Shown piece by piece: positions 54,330-62,758 of a DNA stretch of 64,000 nucleotides. The translations under genes were made by a program, and so were the position numbers. Each line of letters begins with the position of its first letter. The first letter of the stretch is position 1. This stretch comes from an uncultured Lutibacter sp. GTDB taxonomy: Bacteria > Bacteroidota > Bacteroidia > Flavobacteriales > Flavobacteriaceae. The stretch covers positions 248,001 through 312,000 of the forward strand of contig NZ_CANLZZ010000004.1 of NCBI RefSeq assembly GCF_947495725.1, given 5' to 3'. The notes below the pieces were generated by a model, which did not search any database, had not been told where the DNA came from, and saw only the letters and a list, made by a program, of their open reading frames with translations.

Positions 54330-54332
54330 GTT

Positions 54333-55724
54333 CTAAATTTTTTCTGCTAAGATTAATGCTTTTTTCAAAGCAGCTAATTTGTTATTTACTTCTTGCAATT
54401 CACCTTCTTCTGTAGATTTCATTACAATTCCTGCCCCTGCTTGGTAATACAATGTGTTTTTCTTGCTAACAAAAGATCGAATAGCAATCGCCAAGTTTAC
54501 ACTATTATCTAACCCTATAAAACCAACAGCTCCGCCATAAAAACCACGTGTTTGGTTTTCATAAGTATCAATCAGTTCCATTGCTTTAAATTTTGGTGCT
54601 CCACTTAACGTTCCAGCTGGAAATGTATCTCCAACAATTTCTATAGCTTTTCCTTTGGGTTTACCTTGAACTGTAGAAACTAAATGAATTACGTGACTAA
54701 AATACTGTACTTCTTTAAACACCTCAACATTTACGTCACTAGCGTGTTTACTTAAATCGTTACGCGCTAAATCTACCAGCATTACGTGCTCTGCTGTTTC
54801 TTTTTGATCTTTTGATAGTTTTTCACCTAACAAAATATCTTTTGCCATATCTCCTGTTCTTCTAAAAGTTCCAGCGATAGGATTAATAATTGCTTTTTCT
54901 GCATCAATTTTAATTTGTGCTTCTGGTGAAGATCCCATTAATTTAAAACTTCCATAGTCGAAATAAAACAAATATGGCGAAGGATTTATAGAACGTAACG
55001 CTCTGTATACATTAAACTCATCTCCAGAAAATGATTGTTGAAATTGACGTGATAATACAATCTGAAAAACATCCCCACGTTTACAATGCTGCTTTGCTTT
55101 GGCTACATTGTTTTTGAAATACTCATCGGTGCAATTGGATGATTCTTTACCATCCATATCAAATTTATACAATCCATAAGTTCTTGAATTAATCAAGGTT
55201 TCTATTTCATGTATTCTAGACTTCTCTCCTTCTTCAATATTTTCAATTAAAGTCAGTTCATCATTAAAATGATTGATTGCAATTATAAAACGAAAAAAAC
55301 TAAATTGTAAGTCTGGAATTTCAGACGGCGCCTTTGCAGCTTTTAATTTAATGGTTTCAAAATATTGAATAGAATTATAAGAAATATAGCCATAAAACCC
55401 ATTAAATGATTTAATTGCTTCATCACAAGACACATCAACGGTGCTCTTATATTCTTCAAAAATTGAATAGAAATCCCGATTAATTTCTTTAGAATCCAAT
55501 TCTTTGTTTTTATAACTATAAGTAAATTTATTTTTATCTGCTTTTAAAGTAACTATTGGATCTGCACATAAAAAAGTATAACTTTCTTCTTTACTATGAT
55601 AATCAGAACTTTCAAGTAATAAACTATTGGCGTACTTGTCTCTAATTTTAGAATACAAGCCTACTGGCGTTACAGTATCTGCCAATTGTTGTTTTGAAAT
55701 TGTTTTAAATTTTAATCTTTTCAT
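54333..55724 (-). CDS. trpE: Anthranilate synthase component I
   Basis: A 463-residue chorismate-utilising enzyme. The N-terminus keeps LLES (residues 36-39), the tryptophan feedback-binding motif, so the enzyme should be inhibited by Trp. Catalytic-domain motifs are RGDVFQIVLSRQFQQSF (about 216), SINPSPYLFYFDYGSFKLMG, SSPEAQIKI, NPIAGTFRRTGDMAKDI, AEHVMLVDLARNDLS (about 313-327), PAGTLSGAPKFKAMELI and GFYGGAVGFI. First structural gene; its start lies only about 17 bp after the attenuator. Confidence 0.96.
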   Translation of the reverse strand: MKRLKFKTISKQQLADTVTPVGLYSKIRDKYANSLLLESSDYHSKEESYTFLCADPIVTLKADKNKFTYSYKNKELDSKEINRDFYSIFEEYKSTVDVSCDEAIKSFNGFYGYISYNSIQYFETIKLKAAKAPSEIPDLQFSFFRFIIAINHFNDELTLIENIEEGEKSRIHEIETLINSRTYGLYKFDMDGKESSNCTDEYFKNNVAKAKQHCKRGDVFQIVLSRQFQQSFSGDEFNVYRALRSINPSPYLFYFDYGSFKLMGSSPEAQIKIDAEKAIINPIAGTFRRTGDMAKDILLGEKLSKDQKETAEHVMLVDLARNDLSKHASDVNVEVFKEVQYFSHVIHLVSTVQGKPKGKAIEIVGDTFPAGTLSGAPKFKAMELIDTYENQTRGFYGGAVGFIGLDNSVNLAIAIRSFVSKKNTLYYQAGAGIVMKSTEEGELQEVNNKLAALKKALILAEKI

Positions 55725-55733
55725 TTTTTTCTT

Positions 55734-55768
55734 AAATAAAAAAGGACTTATCGCGAGATAAGTCCTTT
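55734..55768 (-). terminator. trp attenuator (intrinsic terminator before trpE)
   Basis: On the minus strand a perfect 12-bp stem AAAGGACTTATC/GATAAGTCCTTT (55741-55768) closed by the loop TCGC is followed by TTTATTT. It lies between the leader peptide and trpE. The sequence TCTCGC (last two stem bases plus loop) can pair with GCGAGA (55803-55808) right after the leader stop codon. This gives a possible antiterminator that would break the terminator. An alternative leader hairpin CTCTCTTAT-GCA-ATAAGCGAG (one mismatch) covers the leader stop and sequesters GCGAGA. Confidence 0.88.
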
Positions 55769-55809
55769 TTGTTATATATTAATTTTAAATATAAATGGAT
55801 GCTTCTCGC

Positions 55810-55863
55810 TTATTGCATAAGAGAGTTCCACCACCAAATAATATTTAAATTTGAATTCTTCAT
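55810..55863 (-). CDS. trpL: trp operon leader peptide
   Basis: A 17-codon frame, MKNSNLNIIWWWNSLMQ, with three consecutive Trp codons (55828-55836). It sits between the trp promoter and the attenuator hairpin. Stalling at the Trp codons when Trp-tRNA is scarce would free GCGAGA to pair with the 5' arm of the terminator. The ATG lies 8 bp past the -7 element, so the message is nearly leaderless. Confidence 0.88.
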   Translation of the reverse strand: MKNSNLNIIWWWNSLMQ

Positions 55864-55871
55864 TTCGATGA

Positions 55872-55901
55872 CAAATTTAACATTCATTTTTAAATGAACA
55901 A
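55872..55901 (-). promoter_or_regulatory. trp operon promoter
   Basis: On the minus strand TTG (55899-55901), 19 bp, then TAAATTTG (55872-55879): a full match to TTG-N17-23-TAnnTTTG. Transcription should begin near 55867, immediately before the leader ATG at 55863. Confidence 0.8.
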
Positions 55902-55948
55902 ATTATTCATTGAAAATTTATTTTATTAAATTTACTAAAAACATAATT

Positions 55949-56782
55949 ATGAATTATTCTTATAAAATTGCCATACTATTTACATTTTTAATAATTACGA
56001 ATGTAAATTCTCAACAGAAATTAAAAGGAAATAAAGAAGTAAAAACAGAAGATAGAAATATATCGGATTTTAATAGAATTGAAGTTATTGACGATGTTGA
56101 TGTAGAGTTGGTTTACAATGAATTTCAATCGGTACGAGTAGAAGCTGACTCTAATTTACAAAACAGTATTTTAACTGAAGTAAGTAATGGAACTTTAAGC
56201 ATTAAATTAAATGACAAAATAATTAGAAAAAAAGCGCTAACTATTCACATTGATGTAAACAAAAGCATAAAAGATATTTCTGTTTACAATAATGCAAATA
56301 TAAAATCAAACAACTCTTTATCTATTGATACACTTGTGGTAAATGCATTTGACAATGCCGATATAAGTTTAAAATTAAATTCTAAATTACTACACATTAA
56401 TTCTAAAAAAACAAGTGATTTAAAACTTGAAATTTTAACGAATGAAATTAATATTAGAGGTGAAGAAACCTCAGATATTAAGGCTGTTTTAGACTCTAAA
56501 CTAACGGTAATTAATTTAATAGATAAATCCTCATTAAACTTAACTGGATCAACAAGTTGGACAAACATTGACACCTCTGGAAACAGTTCATTTAAAGGGA
56601 AAAATTTTACCTCAAAAGAAATTGATTTAAACGCAACAAATTCGTCAAACGTTTGGGTTAATGCGAAAGAATCTATAGATGTACGTGCTAAAAACTCCTC
56701 TCAAGTATACATTTATGCCAATCCTAAAATAACCTTATTAGAATTTTTTGATAAAGCTACCTTATATAAAAAGGAACTCTAG
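55949..56782 (+). CDS. Secreted GIN-domain (DUF2807) protein
   Basis: The ATG at 55949 (277 residues) starts a signal peptide (MNYSYKIAILFTFLIITNVN, ending SQQ); a TTG at 55910 is upstream. The body fits the putative auto-transporter adhesin head GIN domain: NISDFNRIEVIDDVDVELVY (about 37-56), SVRVEADSNLQNSILTEV, GTLSIKLNDK and repeated strands such as SLNLTGSTSWTNIDTSGNSS forming a right-handed beta-helix-like fold. Two units of this kind are usual in such proteins. Surface or periplasmic; function not established. It abuts the convergent transporter with no gap. Confidence 0.85.
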   Translation: MNYSYKIAILFTFLIITNVNSQQKLKGNKEVKTEDRNISDFNRIEVIDDVDVELVYNEFQSVRVEADSNLQNSILTEVSNGTLSIKLNDKIIRKKALTIHIDVNKSIKDISVYNNANIKSNNSLSIDTLVVNAFDNADISLKLNSKLLHINSKKTSDLKLEILTNEINIRGEETSDIKAVLDSKLTVINLIDKSSLNLTGSTSWTNIDTSGNSSFKGKNFTSKEIDLNATNSSNVWVNAKESIDVRAKNSSQVYIYANPKITLLEFFDKATLYKKEL

Positions 56783-58366
56783 TTAAACCAAACTTAATAT
56801 TTGAACTACTATAATAAGTAATACCATTGCAATAGGATAAACAGTTGCATAAGCCACCGCCGGTGCATCCGTATCTACTAGGTTATCAACAGCTGCTAAA
56901 CCAGGCGTACTTGTCATACTACCCGTTAAAGTACCTAGTATGGTTAAAATATTTAATTTTAACACATAGGTTGCAAAAATTGCTGTAATTATCATTGGAA
57001 TTAATGTAATTACAATACCATAGATAAATAATTCAATTCCATATTCTAAAAACGTTTCTACAAGACTAGAACCTGCACTAGTACCAACTGCTGCCAAGAA
57101 AAAGAGCAATCCAAACTGTCTCAATAGTTGATTGGCTGCACCCGTCATAGTCCACATAATTGGTCCTGTTTTACCTGTTCGCCCTAAAACTAGAGCTACT
57201 AATAATATACCTCCGGTTAAACCTAAACTAAATGAAAAAGTACTAAAATTAATACTTAATTTCCCTACTAGAATACCTAATATAATTCCGGTTGCGATAG
57301 GTAAAAAATCTGTATTGGAAAGTTTGCTTGTGTCGTCTCCAAAAATACGACTTACATGTTTCATTGTATCTTTATGACAAACAACAATTAATTTATCACC
57401 AAATTGTAATTTTGTTGATGGGCTAGGAGAAATATTAATACCTGAACGACGTATTCTAGTTACGGTTGCTCGGTATGTCTCTAAAATATTTAATTGTCCC
57501 AATGTTTTTTTAACCACATCTTTGTTTGTAACTAGTACCGATCGAATATCAAAATTATTATCTGAAGGAATTTCTTGATCAGTTTCGTTACCAATTAACA
57601 ATTTTACTCTTTCAAGAGCATCATTTGTACCAACTGCTTTAACAATATCTCCTTTATGAAACACTATTTTTGGTTCGGGTACAATTACAACTCCATCGTG
57701 CATAATTCTAGAAATGACAGCTTTGGTCATAAATCGAATATTTAACTCTCCTAAAGTTTTACCAATAACGTTTTCATTTTCAACAACAAAATATTTTCTT
57801 GTTATTTCAGGAAAACCTGTAAGCACCTCTTTTTTATATGTTTCTTCTGCACTTTTAAGATTTACACGAAGAATTTTAGGTAAAAAACTTACAAATAAAA
57901 TAACACCAATTACACCAAAAGGGTAACCAATACCATATCCTATAGATGCCAATGGAGAACCTGTTGCGTCAATAGCTGCTGCCAATCCAGGCGTACTTGT
58001 TAACGATCCATTTAACAGCCCAATACACAAGTTCTTATCTACTCCTAAAAAATAATATATTAAAAATGTAATAAGCCCTGCACTTACAATTAGCATACTC
58101 GCAAGCATTGCCAATTCTCTTCCATTTTTTTTAAATGATTCAAAAAAACTTGGTCCGGCCTGGATTCCAATCGTAAAAATGAATAGTACCAATCCTAAAT
58201 ATTGAAAATCTTTTGGCACAACAACACCATAATGACCAAAAACCAAGGCTACAAATATTACTGCCGAAACATCTAATGAAATACCTTTTATTTTAATGCG
58301 GCCAATTATAAAACCAATTAAAATAATTAAAAACAATACAAAATAACTATTAGCTAATAAATTCAT
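56783..58366 (-). CDS. AspT/YidE/YbjL-type transporter with two RCK-C domains
   Basis: A 527-residue membrane protein. About five N-terminal helices (SYFVLFLIILIGFIIGRIKI onward, 1-165) and five or six C-terminal helices (about 350-527) are separated by two TrkA-C domains (about 190-270: VIGKTLGELNIRFMTKAVIS; about 275-350: VVKKTLGQLNILETYRATVT). The repeat motif G-S-(L/M)-T-S-T-P-G-L-A-A occurs in both halves (LNGSLTSTPGLAAAIDATGS and GSMTSTPGLAAVDN), which is the duplicated signature of the aspartate:alanine exchanger family. Substrate unknown. Confidence 0.9.
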   Translation of the reverse strand: MNLLANSYFVLFLIILIGFIIGRIKIKGISLDVSAVIFVALVFGHYGVVVPKDFQYLGLVLFIFTIGIQAGPSFFESFKKNGRELAMLASMLIVSAGLITFLIYYFLGVDKNLCIGLLNGSLTSTPGLAAAIDATGSPLASIGYGIGYPFGVIGVILFVSFLPKILRVNLKSAEETYKKEVLTGFPEITRKYFVVENENVIGKTLGELNIRFMTKAVISRIMHDGVVIVPEPKIVFHKGDIVKAVGTNDALERVKLLIGNETDQEIPSDNNFDIRSVLVTNKDVVKKTLGQLNILETYRATVTRIRRSGINISPSPSTKLQFGDKLIVVCHKDTMKHVSRIFGDDTSKLSNTDFLPIATGIILGILVGKLSINFSTFSFSLGLTGGILLVALVLGRTGKTGPIMWTMTGAANQLLRQFGLLFFLAAVGTSAGSSLVETFLEYGIELFIYGIVITLIPMIITAIFATYVLKLNILTILGTLTGSMTSTPGLAAVDNLVDTDAPAVAYATVYPIAMVLLIIVVQILSLV

Positions 58367-58471
58367 AATTATAATTTTTTGAAGAACAAAATTACTTAGT
58401 ATTTCAGACTCATTTAATAATTAATTGCAGTAATCACGAAAACGATTGCAATAAAAAATATTGAATACAAA

Positions 58472-58495
58472 AAACCCAAGTAAAAACTTGGGTTT
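58472..58495 (-). terminator. Terminator of trxB
   Basis: AAACCCAAG/CTTGGGTTT, a 9-bp stem with a 6-base loop, followed on the minus strand by TTTTTTG. It lies 20 bp after the trxB stop. Confidence 0.85.
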
Positions 58496-58515
58496 GAAAT
58501 ATCACATGCTAATTT

Positions 58516-59466
58516 TTAATCTAGAGCTCCCAAATATCTTTCGGCATCAAGTGCTGCCATACAACCTGTTCCTGCCGCAGTTACAGCTTGTCTATATTCT
58601 TTATCCTGAACATCTCCTGCTGCAAAAACACCTGGTAAGTTTGTTTTTGTAGATTTTCCTTTTGTAATTAGGTAACCTGTATCATCCATTTCTAAAATTC
58701 CTTTAAAAATATCTGTATTAGGTTTATGCCCAATTGCTACAAACAAACCGGTTACATCAATTACTTCTTTTTCTCCAGTTATATTGTTAAAAACTCGAAC
58801 ACCTTCAACAACTTTATCTCCCAAAACCTCATCTATTTCGGTATTATATTTAACCTCAAGGTTTTTAGTTTTATTAACTCTATGTTGCATAGCTTTGGAC
58901 GCTCTCATATAATCCTTTCTAACCAAAACTGTAACTTTTTTACAAATATTAGCCAAATAAGTTGCCTCCTCAGCTGCGGTGTCTCCTGCTCCAACAACTA
59001 CTACATCTTGATTTCTATAAAAGAATCCATCACAAGTTGCACAAGCCGAAACTCCTCCTCCAATTAGTCGTTGTTCACTTTCTAATCCCAAATATTTTGC
59101 AGTTGCGCCTGTAGAAATAATAACTGTTTGAGCCTCTATTTGCTTGGTCTCATCAACAGTAATTTTATGAACCCCTCCTACTTCCGAACTCAAATCTACA
59201 CTTGTAACTAGTCCAAACCTAACTTCGGTACCAAAACGTTCTGCTTGATTTTTTAAATCTTCCATCATTGCTGTGCCGTCCGTTCCATTTGGATAACCAG
59301 GAAAATTATCAACTTCGGTTGTAGTTGTTAATTGACCTCCCATTTGCATACCTGTATACATAACTGGTTTTAAATCAGCACGCGCAGCATAAATAGCTGC
59401 CGTATAACCTGCTGGTCCTGAACCAATAATTAAACATTTTATTTTTTCTATTGTGTCTGACATCAT
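58516..59466 (-). CDS. trxB: Thioredoxin reductase
   Basis: A 316-residue flavoprotein of normal length. IGSGPAGYTAAIYAARADLK (FAD motif, about 13-32), GGQLTTTTEVDNFPGYPNG, the redox-active CATC in SACATCDGFFYR (about 134-145), the NADPH motif GAGDTAAEEATYLA (about 152-165), and VFAAGDVQDKEYRQAVTAAG (about 281-300) are all present. It passes electrons from NADPH to thioredoxins. It diverges from the one-cysteine thioredoxin-like protein. Confidence 0.96.
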   Translation of the reverse strand: MMSDTIEKIKCLIIGSGPAGYTAAIYAARADLKPVMYTGMQMGGQLTTTTEVDNFPGYPNGTDGTAMMEDLKNQAERFGTEVRFGLVTSVDLSSEVGGVHKITVDETKQIEAQTVIISTGATAKYLGLESEQRLIGGGVSACATCDGFFYRNQDVVVVGAGDTAAEEATYLANICKKVTVLVRKDYMRASKAMQHRVNKTKNLEVKYNTEIDEVLGDKVVEGVRVFNNITGEKEVIDVTGLFVAIGHKPNTDIFKGILEMDDTGYLITKGKSTKTNLPGVFAAGDVQDKEYRQAVTAAGTGCMAALDAERYLGALD

Positions 59467-59491
59467 TTATTCATTTTAATTTTTAGAGAAA

Positions 59492-59524
59492 CAAATTTAT
59501 GGCATTTTATTAGATATTAACACC
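59492..59524 (-). promoter_or_regulatory. trxB promoter
   Basis: On the minus strand TTG, 23 bp, then TAAATTTG (59492-59499), a match at the upper limit of the usual spacing. The -7 element lies 25 bp before the ATG at 59466. Confidence 0.55.
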
Positions 59525-59604
59525 AATGTTTATAATTTTTAATAATGCTTTTATAAGCTTTTGTAATAGGTCTTATTTTAATCAATAAACCCCTAAATAA
59601 ATTG

Positions 59605-59612
59605 TATTTTTG
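59605..59612 (+). promoter_or_regulatory. -7 promoter element of the thioredoxin-like gene
   Basis: TATTTTTG matches TAnnTTTG, 18 bp before the ATG at 59631. No TTG at -33. Confidence 0.45.
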
Positions 59613-59630
59613 AATAAATTTTAACATTTT

Positions 59631-59969
59631 ATGAATATAAAAAATGCAATTACGTCTCAAGAAGAATTAGAAAATATTTTAGTTTTAAATGAGGCTGTAC
59701 TACTCTATTTCAAAACTAACTCTTGTGTAGTTGGAGAAGCTGTTGAACCAAAAATAAACGACCTAATTAAATCTAAATTTCCAAAAATTAAAACTTTTAG
59801 TGTTGACATGAATTTGGCTCCAAATATTGCGGCAAATTATTCTGTATTTGTAGAACCTACTGTTATTGTATTTTTTCAAGGAAAAGAAACAATTAAAAAA
59901 AGCAGAAGCTTTAGTATTTTAGAGCTTGAAGAAACTCTAAAACGACCTTATGAACTTATTTTTGAATAA
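59631..59969 (+). CDS. Thioredoxin-like protein with a single active-site cysteine
   Basis: A 112-residue single thioredoxin fold. The active-site position reads NSCVVGEAV: Cys32 is kept but the second cysteine of C-x-x-C is Gly35. The cis-proline loop VFVEPTVIVFFQGKE (about 72-86) is intact. Without the resolving cysteine it cannot act as a normal dithiol reductase; monothiol chemistry, thiol transfer or a structural role are possible. It diverges from trxB, which suggests a redox link. No signal peptide. Confidence 0.85.
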   Translation: MNIKNAITSQEELENILVLNEAVLLYFKTNSCVVGEAVEPKINDLIKSKFPKIKTFSVDMNLAPNIAANYSVFVEPTVIVFFQGKETIKKSRSFSILELEETLKRPYELIFE

Positions 59970-60018
59970 TAACTTGCAAAATATATTATTAGTATTATCT
60001 TTGCAGTCCGAAATTATT

Positions 60019-60093
60019 CGGGGTGTAGCGTAGCCCGGTTATCGCGCCACGTTTGGGACGTGGAGGCCGCAGGTTCGAATCCTGCCACCCCGA
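60019..60093 (+). tRNA. tRNA-Pro (UGG)
   Basis: A complete cloverleaf: acceptor CGGGGTG pairs with CACCCCG, anticodon arm CCACG-TTTGGGA-CGTGG, T arm GCAGG-TTCGAAT-CCTGC, discriminator A. The anticodon is TGG, reading proline CCN (CCA best). CCA is not encoded. Confidence 0.96.
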
Positions 60094-60096
60094 CAA

Positions 60097-60131
60097 AAAA
60101 AGCTTTTCACTAATTGTGAAAGGCTTTTTTT
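60097..60131. terminator. Terminator after tRNA-Pro, shared with the PLP gene
   Basis: AAAGCTTTTCAC and GTGAAAGGCTTT form a stem of about 12 bp with one mismatch and a TAATT loop, with a T-run on the plus strand and an A-run at the other side. Confidence 0.8.
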
Positions 60132-60139
60132 ATTTATAT

Positions 60140-62215
60140 CTAATTTAGCAATTCAGAATTGTTAAGAATAAGCTCTATTTTTTTTATTATTACGGTAATT
60201 TGACTCATTTGTGCTTCAATATTTCTAAAATAAATACTAATATCTCTATTTACCCAACTTTCAGATATAACTCTTGCTCCCAAACTAATCCTTAAAATTG
60301 CACTTTGAATATCATTTCCATATTTTACATTTACAGCTTGTCCAATATGACATTTTTGAGCTGCAAGTCTCATTATTTCAAGGGAAGAATCTTTAAATTG
60401 TTCTGAAAGATCAGAATTTAGCAACGTGTAAAGTTTTTTCACTTTATCAACATCTAGCACTTCATTATTATTATTAAGAATAAAAAACGGAAAAATAGTA
60501 CGAATATTTCTAAGTCCAAACTCTTCAGAATTATACGAGTTAATTTTAGTTTCTTCTTTAAAAAGAGGTTCTAAAAACGAGGAATCCTTGATGGAATCTT
60601 CAACAAAATTACAAAACATTTCAATCCCTAAATTTCTATATAAAATTGGTGTTTTGTAATACCTATCCATTTCAACTATAGCTGCATTCCAACGCATATA
60701 AGAACCATAATTAAATCCATCTGATAAATCTTTTGAACAAAACCAAGTAGTTGGCCAATCGGTATGGTTGTAATAATTATTTAAACCTTTTGGTAATTTT
60801 TTCTTAACCGCATCAATTGTTTTGCTTACACTTTTTGGCACAATTAACGCTCCAGAATAAGGAGGCCCAGTAAAATATTTACTACCTGTTATGGTAACTA
60901 TATAACCCTTATTTAAATAATTTTGTATGTCTTTTGGATCTAATCTAAGTTGAGAACCATCTACAATTATTTGAATTGAAAGATTATGAAGCTTATCTAA
61001 TTTTTTTATCATTTCTACACTAGGCGATTGGTAGCCTAGCTTTGATTGATCCATTGTATGCAGCACAACATGCCTTCCTAAATCATTGGTTTTTGAAATT
61101 GCATTTAAAACTTCGTCATCCAATTGAGCTACTGTTTTTAATTCGCCTTTTTCATTTTTTAAAGGAATTTCAATTAAATCAACATCTTTAAAACCCTCAA
61201 CCGTATCTCCTTTTTTAACGGGATAATTGAGTGCTGTTGTATTTTCAAAATGACATCCTTTTAATGCTGCAGGAACTCCACTGCCGGTTTCATCCGAAGC
61301 GACTAAAACATGTGTAATTTTTTTATCTGAAATAATTTGAGTTATTGCCGCTATTTGAAGAGAAGAATCTGTACCCGATGGAGAAAATATAATTTGACAT
61401 TCATCATTTATTTTTAGTGCTTTCCTTAGGTTATTCTTTAATAATTCTGAAAATTCTAAAGTTGTATTTTTAAAACCTTTTTTTAAACTATTTTGAATTA
61501 AAATAGTCCTTGTTTTATCGGTTTTATCAAAAGCAAAGTTTGACACGCTTGTTGCAGTAGATGAAGCAAAAGTAAATGCTTCTGGTCTTGGAAAAGGTCT
61601 ACAACCATATTTATTAAGCAATTGAAACTCATCTATATTTAGCCTAAGATCTCCACCCGACATTAATAAATATTCAGTTGGTTTAGCGAGATTTTCAAGA
61701 ATAGAATTCCAAGACTCTTCAACATTTTTATTTGAACAACTTAATCCATGAAACGACTGGAGCTCATTATGCTTTTGTAAAAATTGCTCGTTAAAATCTT
61801 CATTTTTCCTAAACTTATCAATTAAAAAATAATCGAGTTTTTCCAATTTTTCTTTATCCTCTTTTGGAAGCAAATCATAAAACACCTGAGTAACTTTTAA
61901 GGCCGCCAAATCACATAAAATAGTATTAGATTTATCGTTACCCAAAGACTTATACCAAACTTGCCATTCTATTCCATATCTTAAATAAATCAACGCTAAA
62001 ACGGGCTTATCTAAAAAAGCTGAACCAATTTTTATAGATTTATTTGGAACTATTTTAAATAAATTTGGCTCTCTGTTAGTTGTAATAATGTTTATACTGT
62101 TTATTTTAGGAACTGTATTGAATCTTTTTAAAACTCTGACCAGATAATTTACATTTTCTTTTTCAAATAAGCTTGTTCTTTTATATTGATCTTCAATAAG
62201 TATATTGTTTGTCAT
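60140..62215 (-). CDS. Large PLP-dependent enzyme (fold type I), family unknown
   Basis: The ATG at 62215 gives 691 residues; a longer frame from 62299 begins inside trmO. The central part (about 210-540) is a fold type I PLP domain: FSPSGTDSSLQIAAITQII (about 304), VLVASDETGSGVPAALKG, IQIIVDGSQLRLDP with Asp419, and TGSKYFTGPPYSGALIVP with Lys446, the expected PLP lysine. An N-terminal helical region of about 200 residues (DYFLIDKFRKNEDFNEQFLQ) and a C-terminal region (about 560-691) have no match I know. The resemblance is to cysteine-desulfurase/aminotransferase class V-like enzymes but with extra domains. It is the last gene of an operon with trmO, MBL and thioesterase genes; the trmO end lies 46 bp upstream. 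Confidence 0.78.
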   Translation of the reverse strand: MTNNILIEDQYKRTSLFEKENVNYLVRVLKRFNTVPKINSINIITTNREPNLFKIVPNKSIKIGSAFLDKPVLALIYLRYGIEWQVWYKSLGNDKSNTILCDLAALKVTQVFYDLLPKEDKEKLEKLDYFLIDKFRKNEDFNEQFLQKHNELQSFHGLSCSNKNVEESWNSILENLAKPTEYLLMSGGDLRLNIDEFQLLNKYGCRPFPRPEAFTFASSTATSVSNFAFDKTDKTRTILIQNSLKKGFKNTTLEFSELLKNNLRKALKINDECQIIFSPSGTDSSLQIAAITQIISDKKITHVLVASDETGSGVPAALKGCHFENTTALNYPVKKGDTVEGFKDVDLIEIPLKNEKGELKTVAQLDDEVLNAISKTNDLGRHVVLHTMDQSKLGYQSPSVEMIKKLDKLHNLSIQIIVDGSQLRLDPKDIQNYLNKGYIVTITGSKYFTGPPYSGALIVPKSVSKTIDAVKKKLPKGLNNYYNHTDWPTTWFCSKDLSDGFNYGSYMRWNAAIVEMDRYYKTPILYRNLGIEMFCNFVEDSIKDSSFLEPLFKEETKINSYNSEEFGLRNIRTIFPFFILNNNNEVLDVDKVKKLYTLLNSDLSEQFKDSSLEIMRLAAQKCHIGQAVNVKYGNDIQSAILRISLGARVISESWVNRDISIYFRNIEAQMSQITVIIKKIELILNNSELLN

Positions 62216-62261
62216 AAGTAATTTATTAAAAAATAAATTTATTAAATTTATTTGTATTGTG

Positions 62262-62756
62262 TTAGTTTTTAAAGCGAGTATCCGCCCGAAGATTTTCAAT
62301 TGGCAAGTTTTCAGGCTTATCCAACCATCCAGATTTAGTATTTATTCTGTTATCAAACCTTGAAAAAAAAGGCTTTATGTCAATTAAAGGTGTTTCATTT
62401 AGCATATCAACCATTTCAATATGGATTATATTTTTTTCAATTCCCAACAGTTTAACGGTTGAAAAGCCAATTGAATTTGGACGTTTTGGTGATTTTGTGG
62501 CAAATATCCCGTGCTCTAATGTATCCATAAAAGGTTTTACAGTTAAATTATAGCCTTTTATTTTATGAAAATAATACAAAAGTGTTATATGTGAAAACCC
62601 ATCCAAATCCTTAAGCCCTTCTATATATTCAGGAAATAGTGCAATATAACCTTTTATCCCTTTCGCTGCTAGTGGTTGAATTGGCATTCCTTCAACATTA
62701 TTAAAAGGAGTATGAACAATTCCAATAGGATTTATAGTTATTTGTTTTAATTCCAT
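62262..62756 (-). CDS. trmO: TrmO-family (TsaA/YaeB) SAM-dependent tRNA m6t6A methyltransferase
   Basis: A 164-residue protein. The TsaA-type beta-barrel starts NPIGIVHTPFNNVEGMPIQP (about 10-29). The signature is ATKSPKRPNSIGFSTVKLLG (about 88-107), in which RPN and the SIG loop bind SAM. The C-terminal DIKPFFSRFDNRIN follows. Proven members methylate t6A37 in tRNA-Thr. This copy is short because the C-terminal extension of the E. coli enzyme is missing. It begins 2 bp after the MBL gene stop. Confidence 0.88.
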   Translation of the reverse strand: MELKQITINPIGIVHTPFNNVEGMPIQPLAAKGIKGYIALFPEYIEGLKDLDGFSHITLLYYFHKIKGYNLTVKPFMDTLEHGIFATKSPKRPNSIGFSTVKLLGIEKNIIHIEMVDMLNETPLIDIKPFFSRFDNRINTKSGWLDKPENLPIENLRADTRFKN

Positions 62757-62758
62757 TT

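Noticed and set aside
59631-59969. Annotating this gene as a standard thioredoxin (trxA)
   Set aside because: The second active-site cysteine is missing, so the symbol would mislead.
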